Source of the DNA: an uncultured Bacilli bacterium
GTDB taxonomy: Bacteria > Bacillota_I > Bacilli_A > RF39 > UBA660
Assembly (NCBI GenBank): GCA_947631885.1
Contig: CANRMZ010000043.1
Coordinates: forward strand, 1 to 8,647
Length of the DNA stretch: 8,647 nucleotides
Direction: 5' to 3'
Shown one piece after another: positions 1 through 5,905 of this stretch. The notes under the pieces are model-generated. The model saw nothing but the letters and a program-made list of their open reading frames with translations. It had not been told where the DNA came from and searched no databases. The translations under genes and the position numbers were made by a program. How positions within the stretch are numbered: the stretch's first letter is position 1; each line of letters begins with the position of its first letter.

Positions 1-29
1 TCTAAATAATTAATATCTTTTATATTCAT
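1..29 (-). CDS. Possible 5' end of a gene downstream of lon (partial)
   Basis: An ATG (minus strand, 29 to 27) opens a frame that runs without a stop to the window edge and reads MNIKDINYL. A weak GGATG ribosome binding site lies about 10 bases upstream, and an extended -10 promoter lies at 62-70. It would be co-directional with lon, 44 bases past the lon stop. Only nine codons are visible, so neither function nor coding status can be settled. Confidence 0.35.
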
Positions 30-61
30 AAGTTTCACATCCGTTTTAAACTTTCAAAGAA

Positions 62-70
62 ATTATACCA
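62..70 (-). promoter_or_regulatory. Extended -10 promoter for the gene at the left edge
   Basis: Read on the minus strand the bases are TGGTATAAT, a perfect TATAAT with the extended TGn. I see no good -35 element about 17 bases upstream, inside the end of lon, which is acceptable for extended -10 promoters. A transcript would start near position 55 and support the ATG at 29. Confidence 0.4.
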
Positions 71-73
71 TAT

Positions 74-2329
74 TTATCTAAAAAGGACATCATATATTTC
101 GCTAAAGTTACTTACAAGCTTTAGGTCAATATCATTAAAGACATTCATTGGCACATCCGTAAGATCTAGTTCATTAGCTCGTGGGATAAATACCGTCTTT
201 ATGCCCTTGAGTGAGGCTTCAATTAATTTTTCTTTTAAGCCTCCGATAGGTAAAATATCTCCTTTTAAGGTTATCTCACCGGTAAAAGCTATATCACCAT
301 CAACAACACGGTTTAAATAGCAAGATAGCATAGCTACCGTAATTGATACACCCGCACTAGGTCCATCTTTCTTTTGAGCTCCATTTATAAAATGAATGTT
401 TATATCATAATCATTAACATTTATATCATAAGCTGAAGCTATATAACCTTGAGCTACTTCAGCACTTTCTTTTAACACGTCGCCTGCACTACCGGTAATT
501 GAAATCTTGCCACTACCTTTATGCTTTGCTACTTCAACATGGGAGATAAGCCCACCTACACTAGTATATGCCAAAGTATTAGTTATGCCATAATCTCTAA
601 TCTTAGGTAAATATTCATCAATGGTTTTACCAAGATATTTATTAGCAAGACTAGTCGTAATACTCTTATAATCTTTCTCATAGACAGTTACTTTACGAAC
701 TAGCTTCTCTAAAATTCTTTTAAGTTCTCTTACACCCGCCTCTTTTGTATAGTTTTGGACTATATATTCTAAGACGTCTTTATTAACTTTCAAATCGCTT
801 TTATACTCTTCTAAAATGTTTTTTAATATATAATTACGAGCAATATCAATTTTTTCATACACTGTATAACTACCAAGAGGAATAACCTCCAGTCTATCAA
901 GTAAAGTTGCCGGTATACCCGCCATATCATTAGCCGTTAAAATAAACATAACATGAGACAAATCAAAAGCTTCTTCGATATAGTTATCAACGAAGAATTT
1001 ATTTTGGGTTTCATCTAAAATCTCAAGCATTGTTGATGCTGGATCTCCCTTATAATCTTTAACCATTTTATCTACTTCATCAATAAGTAAAACAGGATTA
1101 TTAACTTTACACTTAATAATTGCTTGAATAATTTTACCAGGTGCTGCTCCTAAATAAGTACGACGTGAACCAATTAACTCGGTAGAATCATTTAAGCCCC
1201 CAACACTTATCTTATAAAATTCCCTATTTAAGGCTTTGGCAATCGACATGGCAATCGAAGTTTTACCAACTCCTGGAGGGCCTAAAAGGCAAATTACAGG
1301 AGCTTTAAGGGAAGGATTAATACTTTTTAAATGAGCATATTCTATAATTCTTTCTTTAACTTCTTTTAACCCATAGTGGGTAGCATTTAAAGCTTCCTCT
1401 ATCTTTTTAGCATCTAAATTTTCTTTAGAGTATTTACGCCATGGCAAAGATAAAACTGTATCTAAGTAATTTTTTATAACGGAGCTTTCAGGACTATACT
1501 CGGAAGATGTGCCATATTTTTTTACTTCATTTAATAGCTTCTCAGCCGTTTTTTCTGAAAAACCAATACTATTGATGGCATCCTCTAAAGCACTAATTTC
1601 CTCTTCTTTAGTATTGCCTAATGCTTTGTTTATTTCTTTTAATTTTTCTTTTAATAGATATTCTCTTTGCCCATTTTCTAGGTTTTCTTGAAGCTTTTCC
1701 TCCAGCTCTTTATCAAGCATAGCAAAACTTATCTCACCCTCGAGATCTTCAATAAGCTTAGTGGCTCTAGTAAGAGGATTAATACACTCCATATACTCAA
1801 GCTTTTTAGCAAAACTATTAGGCATAAAAGTGGTAATCATATCGGTAATAGTATCTAGATTGCTAGTCTCATCAATACCATTTAAGATACTATTAGAAAT
1901 ACTTTTATTAGTATCTATATATTCTTTTAAAGAAGAAAGTAATTTTCTTTGGACAGCGGTTTTTCTTTTAGCATCAAATTTAGGTAGTTCAACCTCGGAA
2001 TAAGAACACTTAATTATACCAGTCGAATAATTTTGAAAATACTTCTCTATTTTAACTCTATTTAAGCCTTTTAAAACAATACGTAGATTGCCTGAAGAAA
2101 GTTCTATTTTACTTTTAATACGAGCAATAACCCCAATAGAGGGTAAATCTTCAAAAGAAGGATCAGATTCTAAAGGATTTTTGGGAGCAATAACTAATAC
2201 CCGATTATCATTATTTTTACTCGCGGACTTGATGATTTTTTTACTCATCTCATTACTAAGATCAATTTTAATTTCTTGTCCAGGAAGGATTACAAGTTCA
2301 TTTAAGATAAATACGGGTATGTGGTTCAT
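74..2329 (-). CDS. lon: ATP-dependent Lon protease (LonA type)
   Basis: Cytoplasmic AAA+ serine protease that unfolds and degrades misfolded and regulatory proteins as a ring-shaped homo-oligomer. The 751 residues show the full LonA order: an N-terminal substrate-binding LON domain (about 1-195), a helical linker rich in Lys/Glu (about 200-245), an AAA+ module (about 300-555) and a C-terminal protease domain (about 580-751). Walker A GPPGVGKT is at 350-357, Walker B LLIDEVD at 414-420, sensor-1 Asn 467, a likely arginine finger at 479 and sensor-2 Arg 534. The catalytic dyad is Ser658 in KDGPSAG and Lys701 in GGLKEK, 43 residues apart as in E. coli Lon. Length is slightly below B. subtilis LonA, mostly from a short N terminus. 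The start is supported by GGAGGG a few bases upstream. It has its own promoter and follows the der terminator, so it is probably transcribed separately. Confidence 0.98.
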   Translation of the reverse strand: MNHIPVFILNELVILPGQEIKIDLSNEMSKKIIKSASKNNDNRVLVIAPKNPLESDPSFEDLPSIGVIARIKSKIELSSGNLRIVLKGLNRVKIEKYFQNYSTGIIKCSYSEVELPKFDAKRKTAVQRKLLSSLKEYIDTNKSISNSILNGIDETSNLDTITDMITTFMPNSFAKKLEYMECINPLTRATKLIEDLEGEISFAMLDKELEEKLQENLENGQREYLLKEKLKEINKALGNTKEEEISALEDAINSIGFSEKTAEKLLNEVKKYGTSSEYSPESSVIKNYLDTVLSLPWRKYSKENLDAKKIEEALNATHYGLKEVKERIIEYAHLKSINPSLKAPVICLLGPPGVGKTSIAMSIAKALNREFYKISVGGLNDSTELIGSRRTYLGAAPGKIIQAIIKCKVNNPVLLIDEVDKMVKDYKGDPASTMLEILDETQNKFFVDNYIEEAFDLSHVMFILTANDMAGIPATLLDRLEVIPLGSYTVYEKIDIARNYILKNILEEYKSDLKVNKDVLEYIVQNYTKEAGVRELKRILEKLVRKVTVYEKDYKSITTSLANKYLGKTIDEYLPKIRDYGITNTLAYTSVGGLISHVEVAKHKGSGKISITGSAGDVLKESAEVAQGYIASAYDINVNDYDINIHFINGAQKKDGPSAGVSITVAMLSCYLNRVVDGDIAFTGEITLKGDILPIGGLKEKLIEASLKGIKTVFIPRANELDLTDVPMNVFNDIDLKLVSNFSEIYDVLFR

Positions 2330-2354
2330 AAACGTCCCTCCAAATTTAATGTTT

Positions 2355-2383
2355 ATTATAGTTTTTATTTATTGATAAGTAAA
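2355..2383 (-). promoter_or_regulatory. Sigma-A-type promoter of lon
   Basis: On the minus strand a perfect -10 TATAAT (2360 to 2355) lies 17 bases from a -35 TTTACT (2383 to 2378, 4 of 6 matches to consensus). Transcription would start near 2348 and give a short leader carrying the GGAGGG ribosome binding site. Confidence 0.7.
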
Positions 2384-2407
2384 CCAATTTTACAAAATTT
2401 GACTTAT
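2375..2407. promoter_or_regulatory. Nested inverted repeat at the lon promoter, candidate operator
   Basis: The outer arms ATAAGT (2375-2380) and ACTTAT (2402-2407) enclose an inner perfect palindrome, AATTTT-AC-AAAATT (2386-2399). The element overlaps the lon -35 and extends upstream of it. On the minus strand part of it also reads AGTCAAA, three bases, TGTAAAA (2404 to 2388). This resembles a degenerate tandem heptamer of the heat-shock repressor CtsR (RGTCAAA, 3 bases, RGTCAAA). Binding is inferred; AT-rich DNA yields such symmetry by chance fairly often. Confidence 0.3.
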
Positions 2408-2416
2408 GAAAATTAT

Positions 2417-2445
2417 ATAAAAAAGGAAGCTCTAAAAAACTTCCT
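2417..2445 (-). terminator. Intrinsic terminator of the engB-prepilin-der operon
   Basis: On the minus strand AGGAAG (2445 to 2440), a 10-base loop and CTTCCT (2429 to 2424) form a 6-bp stem running straight into six T residues and further AT-rich sequence. The stem overlaps the der stop codon TAG (2446 to 2444), so termination occurs immediately at the gene's end. Confidence 0.75.
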
Positions 2446-3751
2446 ATTCATCATCATTTTTATTTTTAAATTGTAAGATAATTGGGGTACCTTCCAAATC
2501 AAAACTCTTCCTTATTTCGTTTTCTAAATACCTTTCATAAGAAAAGTGTACTAGTCTTTTATTATTAACCTCGAAAGTAATCTTCGGAGGCATATATCCC
2601 GTTTGATGAGCATAATATATTTTAAGTCTTTGCCCTTTATATGAAGGTGGCATATGGGTTCCGACAGCCTCCAAGATAACATCATTTAATATGGAAGTTG
2701 GAAGCATTTGAATCGTATTATCATAAGCCTTGATTATTGCATCCATTAATTCTTTTAATCTCTTATGCGTTTTTGCCGATACAAAGATAACTTTAGCAAA
2801 ACGAGCAAATTGGAAATTATTTTCCATTTTTATTTTCCAGTCTTTAATAGCTTCATTAGGATTTTCAATCGTATCCCATTTATTTACTGCGATAACTACA
2901 GCCTTACCTGATTCTAAAGCATAAGATAATATATGTTTATCATGTTCCATAATACCCGCTTCAGCATCCACCACAAGTACACATACATCACTTCGGTCAA
3001 TCGCTTTTAAACTTCTTAAGAAACTATACTTTTCAATATTTTCGTAAATACGCCCTTTTTTACGCATGCCCGCGGTATCGATTAAAGTATACTCTTCCCC
3101 ATTATATTTAAACTTAGTATCTACAGCATCAAGAGTCGTCCCTGATACATCAGATACAATTAATCTTTCCTCATTTAATAAAGCATTAATTAAACTACTT
3201 TTACCTACATTTGGTCTTCCTAAGAAGCAGAACTTTAGGGTTTTATCTTCGCTAGGTTCTTCCTCAGGAAGATTTTCACAAATCATATCAAGTAGTTTAT
3301 TAAATCCCATATTATGTTCAGCCGATAAAGCAATAACATTTTCAAAGCCTAGTTCATAAAAGTTATAGATGTTTTCTTTTCTCTTTTCGTTATCAAGTTT
3401 ATTAACAACGACAATAACTTTTTTATTTGCTTTATGAAGCATACTTTGAATCATCTTATCTTCATTATCAATCTCGGCAAGACCATCTGTTACAAAAAGG
3501 ATAATATCGGCTTCATCAATAGCTAAAGTTGCTTGCATTAAAATATCTTTACTAAAAGTACCGCCCTCCAAAGTAATACCACCGGTATCTATTAGCCTAA
3601 AAGCTTTATTATTGTAATTTACTGTCCCATATATTCTATCTCTTGTAACTCCTGGTGTATCCAAAATAATCGCCTTTTTCTCTTTAATAAGGCGATTAAA
3701 TATGGTACTTTTACCTACATTAGGTTTACCAATTAAACATACAGTTTGCAT
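2444..3751 (-). CDS. der: Ribosome-assembly GTPase Der (EngA)
   Basis: Essential GTPase of late 50S ribosomal subunit assembly, cytoplasmic and ribosome-associated. The 435-residue length matches the family (B. subtilis EngA is 436). It has the diagnostic tandem G domains followed by a C-terminal KH-like domain (about 350-435). G domain 1 has the P-loop GKPNVGKS at 8-15, DTGG at 55-58 and NKLD at 117-120. G domain 2 has GRPNVGKSS at 178-186, DTAG at 225-228, NKWD at 290-293 and SAK at 325-327. An acidic linker (about 162-170) joins the two. The start is set by a GGGGGG ribosome binding site lying in the 11-base gap after the prepilin gene, so translation is probably coupled. The stop is TAG. 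A 10-bp hairpin sits early in the coding region. Confidence 0.98.
   Translation of the reverse strand: MQTVCLIGKPNVGKSTIFNRLIKEKKAIILDTPGVTRDRIYGTVNYNNKAFRLIDTGGITLEGGTFSKDILMQATLAIDEADIILFVTDGLAEIDNEDKMIQSMLHKANKKVIVVVNKLDNEKRKENIYNFYELGFENVIALSAEHNMGFNKLLDMICENLPEEEPSEDKTLKFCFLGRPNVGKSSLINALLNEERLIVSDVSGTTLDAVDTKFKYNGEEYTLIDTAGMRKKGRIYENIEKYSFLRSLKAIDRSDVCVLVVDAEAGIMEHDKHILSYALESGKAVVIAVNKWDTIENPNEAIKDWKIKMENNFQFARFAKVIFVSAKTHKRLKELMDAIIKAYDNTIQMLPTSILNDVILEAVGTHMPPSYKGQRLKIYYAHQTGYMPPKITFEVNNKRLVHFSYERYLENEIRKSFDLEGTPIILQFKNKNDDE
3667..3698 (-). repeat. Ten-base inverted repeat inside the 5' end of der
   Basis: TAATCGCCTT (3667-3676) and AAGGCGATTA (3689-3698) are exact reverse complements separated by 12 bases. 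In the der mRNA this forms a 10-bp stem-loop at nucleotides 54-85 of the coding sequence, GC-rich compared with its surroundings. No U-tract follows, so it does not look like a terminator. It may affect mRNA stability or translation, or be a coincidence of the codons for RL and KA. Confidence 0.5.
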
Positions 3752-3762
3752 AAAATCCCCCC

Positions 3763-4317
3763 TTAGTCATTTACACAGTAGTAATTTAAATCACTATATT
3801 CACAATTTTGCCAATCACATGAATTTCCACTACAACTAGATCTAACGCAACTAGTATCATTTAGTACTGTTTTATTATCACTAGTAAGGGGAATACATGC
3901 GTAAACCCGGTTATTTTCCATATATATTTTTAAACTTAAAGAATTTAAAACAGTATCATCGACTGGATTAATAACTGCCGCGCATAATTGATTGCCATCA
4001 CTATCATCTACAGGATTAAGACATGGTGTTAATCCTTGAGTTGCCTCTTCTGTTTCTAAATCGCCTGAATCAATTAGTTCCGCAATAGTTTTATAAACCT
4101 TTTTAGAAGCAATACCATTGGTATCTATAAATAATTCTTTATTACTTTCACCATACTTTTTAGCAGAAGAAATAATCATACTTAATTTAGTATTAAGAAT
4201 ATTTCGATTTATTCCTCTTTTAATGGCAGTCATACTTGAACCACCAATTAAAAGTACTACGGCTAAAATAACGATAACTGCTAGTAATTCAATTAATGTA
4301 AAACCCTTTTTATCCAT
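3763..4317 (-). CDS. Type IV prepilin-like protein with N-methylation motif
   Basis: Predicted pilin or pseudopilin of a type IV pilus, competence or type II secretion-like filament. Residues 1-5 are a short charged leader, MDKKG. Prepilin peptidase would cut after Gly5, making Phe6 the mature N terminus, with the conserved glutamate at mature position +5 (Glu10). A hydrophobic helix of about 20 residues (6-26) follows. The globular part is unrecognised. It holds eight cysteines (99, 112, 141, 157, 162, 167, 172, 181), five of them in the last 28 residues, suggesting disulfides outside the membrane. The motif NPVDD occurs twice (102-105 region and 117-121) with different codons. The start is fixed by AAGGAGG, which overlaps the engB stop codon. 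It lies 9 bases after engB and 11 before der, in one operon. No pilus ATPase, platform protein or prepilin peptidase is in the window. Confidence 0.85.
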   Translation of the reverse strand: MDKKGFTLIELLAVIVILAVVLLIGGSSMTAIKRGINRNILNTKLSMIISSAKKYGESNKELFIDTNGIASKKVYKTIAELIDSGDLETEEATQGLTPCLNPVDDSDGNQLCAAVINPVDDTVLNSLSLKIYMENNRVYACIPLTSDNKTVLNDTSCVRSSCSGNSCDWQNCEYSDLNYYCVND

Positions 4318-4326
4318 ATATCCTCC

Positions 4327-4908
4327 TTATAAATAAGAATTAATTATTTCTAAAACTTCTTCTCTACCTTTTTTAGTAATGATTGAAAAAGGAATAAAAT
4401 GATTCTCTTCATCCAAACCTAAAGTATCATTAATAAGTTTATCCTGTTTAGCACGATTATTCTTAGTTATTTTATCGTATTTAGTAGCGACAATTGTAAT
4501 ATCAAGATTATAGTATTTCAAAAAGTCATACATTAATACATCATCTTCCGTAGGTTTATGACGATAGTCAATTAACATAAATACCTTTTTTAAGTTTTGT
4601 CTAGTTTTTAGATATTCTTCAATCATTAAGCCAAATTTCTTTTGTTTGTCTTTATTGACGGCTGCATAGCCATAACCTGGTACATCTACTAAATAAAAAC
4701 TTTTATTAACTAAATAAAAATTAAGAGTTTGCGTTTTGCCAGGCTTGGAAGATGCTCTAGCAAAGTTCTTACGTTCAATTAAAGAATTAATAAAGCTACT
4801 TTTACCAACATTAGATCTTCCTACAAGTAAAAACTCTGGCCTATTATCCTCAGGATATTGGCTTACTCTTACCGAAATAACTGGTTCATCTACTGATAAT
4901 ATATCCAT
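4327..4908 (-). CDS. engB: Ribosome-biogenesis GTP-binding protein EngB (YsxC/YihA)
   Basis: Small cytoplasmic GTPase needed for assembly of the 50S subunit. With the ATG at 4908 it is 193 residues, close to B. subtilis YsxC. G1 is GRSNVGKSS (30-38), the switch region is GKTQTLN (57-63), G3 is DVPGYGYA (75-82) and G4 is TKYD (142-145), with Thr replacing the usual Asn as is normal in this family. G5 is FSIITKKG (174-181). An in-frame TTG at 4920 and GTGs at 4917 and 4914 could extend it by up to four residues. I prefer the ATG because GGTGGTG sits just upstream as a ribosome binding site and the promoter places the transcript start near 4918. The N terminus then also lines up with that of YsxC. 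First gene of the engB-prepilin-der operon. Confidence 0.97.
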   Translation of the reverse strand: MDILSVDEPVISVRVSQYPEDNRPEFLLVGRSNVGKSSFINSLIERKNFARASSKPGKTQTLNFYLVNKSFYLVDVPGYGYAAVNKDKQKKFGLMIEEYLKTRQNLKKVFMLIDYRHKPTEDDVLMYDFLKYYNLDITIVATKYDKITKNNRAKQDKLINDTLGLDEENHFIPFSIITKKGREEVLEIINSYL

Positions 4909-4924
4909 GTGCACCACCAAGTAA

Positions 4925-4953
4925 ATTATATATTAATAAGCTTAAAATTGCAA
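4925..4953 (-). promoter_or_regulatory. Promoter of the engB-prepilin-der operon
   Basis: On the minus strand TTGCAA (4953 to 4948) and a perfect TATAAT (4930 to 4925) are separated by 17 bases. The expected start is a G near 4918, leaving a leader of only about 10 bases before the engB ATG. TTGCAA is its own reverse complement, so the same bases are also readable as a -35 toward the divergent plus-strand gene, although no well-spaced -10 follows on that side. Confidence 0.65.
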
Positions 4954-5031
4954 CTTACGGAAGATGCTATACAACTAGGATGTTATTTACTTTTATATAA
5001 AAATCACCTATTCATGCATAAAATTAATATA

Positions 5032-5322
5032 ATGACAAATAAATTTCCTCCGAATACTGATCCTAATGTTTTTGCTTTCACGGCTGCCATTATTGGAGCT
5101 ATTGTCTCTGATGAGTTCAATGCTCAAGAGCTAAATTCCATAGGTAACTGGTTTGAACTTTTAGGCCAATATTTTTTGACCTATGCCGCGCAAAAACAAC
5201 TTATTACCAGTCGTAATAATAATGGCAATAACAATAATACTAATAACTCTCAGGATATCGATTACATATTAAAAGCCATTAAAAAAATAGAAGCTGAACT
5301 TAACGAACTTAGTCGTAAGTAA
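5032..5322 (+). CDS. Small uncharacterised protein with Asn-rich linker
   Basis: The only plus-strand gene here, 96 residues, not recognised by name. Residues 1-12 are Pro/Asn-rich (KFPPNTDPN). Residues 13-25 form a hydrophobic stretch, FAFTAAIIGAIV. Residues 31-58 form an amphipathic helix with the pattern LNSIGNWFELLGQ and AAQKQL. An 11-residue Asn-rich linker follows (62-72), then a charged C-terminal helix (75-96, KAIKKIEAELNEL) that could form a coiled coil. There is no signal peptide. From memory, short proteins with a PPN...NVFAF start and a QN-GNW-L--GQ core recur in gut Firmicutes, but I cannot name a family. The frame is open from 4909. I chose the ATG at 5032 because the sequence upstream looks non-coding and overlaps the engB promoter; ATG 5014 is the alternative. 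Neither has a clear ribosome binding site. Confidence 0.65.
   Translation: MTNKFPPNTDPNVFAFTAAIIGAIVSDEFNAQELNSIGNWFELLGQYFLTYAAQKQLITSRNNNGNNNNTNNSQDIDYILKAIKKIEAELNELSRK
5215..5247 (+). repeat. AAT/AAC-rich trinucleotide tract coding an Asn linker
   Basis: Eleven in-frame codons, nine of them AAT or AAC, interrupted by one GGC and one ACT, encode the flexible linker of the small protein. The tract could vary in length by slippage without breaking the frame. Confidence 0.6.
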
Positions 5323-5905
5323 CCTCTATCTCATTAATTTTCTTATCTTCCATAAGAAGTCTTATCGTAAGAGGAGTATCATCATAAGATGATTTATATT
5401 TAAAAGTATATCCTGACAAGCTTTCAGTGTATGAATCGATAACATAATTGTATTTAGGATCATTAACGATAACATCATACGGAGGCATAAACATTGTCTC
5501 ATATAAAACTGTCTCATAGCCATTACAACTTACTTTTTGGAATATTTCTCCCCCTTCTGCAGCATTATCATAATTATCCCATAAAGTTAGATCATCATAA
5601 TTAATAAAGCATTTATGGTCATAATATGTGGCTTTTAAAGATGAACTTCCTTTATATTCATCAGTAAAAGTAAAATACTGTGTTATATCTATCTTCTCAT
5701 CTTTATGTTTTAATTTATCATAAAAATTATTAAAAGCCTCTAAATCTTTTTTCTTTACACCATCAGTATTATATTTACCATCATATAATTCGATAATTTT
5801 ATTAGCATACATTAGATAATAATCTTCTTTATTTTGCTTAAAGAAAATCATACTAACGATACCAATAATGAATATTACCACTAAAATAAATATTTTCTTA
5901 ATCAT
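5309..5905 (-). CDS. Membrane-anchored protein of unknown function
   Basis: I do not recognise this 198-residue protein. It begins with a short Lys-rich stretch and one hydrophobic helix (about 4-22), most likely an uncleaved signal anchor because no lipobox cysteine or clear cleavage site follows. The rest, predicted outside the cell, is rich in Tyr and Asp/Glu/Lys, with Cys99 and Cys127 as a possible disulfide pair. The C-terminal segment (about 160-197) looks like alternating beta strands. The start ATG shares one base with the stop of the M23 peptidase gene (TAATG) and uses an AGGTGG site within that gene's last codons. The two are therefore one operon with coupled translation and probably act together at the envelope. 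Its last 14 bases overlap the plus-strand gene tail to tail. Confidence 0.85.
   Translation of the reverse strand: MIKKIFILVVIFIIGIVSMIFFKQNKEDYYLMYANKIIELYDGKYNTDGVKKKDLEAFNNFYDKLKHKDEKIDITQYFTFTDEYKGSSSLKATYYDHKCFINYDDLTLWDNYDNAAEGGEIFQKVSCNGYETVLYETMFMPPYDVIVNDPKYNYVIDSYTESLSGYTFKYKSSYDDTPLTIRLLMEDKKINEIEVTYD

Noticed and set aside
1509..3359. Plus-strand open frames opposite lon and der
   Set aside because: They lie wholly inside strongly conserved minus-strand genes, have Ser/Leu-rich shadow compositions and no family resemblance.
3954..4019. Duplicated module in the prepilin from two NPVDD motifs
   Set aside because: Only five residues match, the codons differ, and the flanks are dissimilar, so it is not a convincing repeat.
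3763..4317. A type IV pilus or competence operon
   Set aside because: Only one prepilin-like gene is present; there is no ATPase, platform protein or prepilin peptidase in the window, so a complete system is not supported.
4909..5031. N-terminal 41-residue extension of the small plus-strand protein
   Set aside because: It would overlap the engB promoter and start region, has no ribosome binding site, and its sequence looks unlike the rest of the protein.
5028..5033. TATAAT as a promoter for the plus-strand gene
   Set aside because: It overlaps the chosen start codon, so a transcript from it would begin inside the gene, and no -35 element is correctly spaced.
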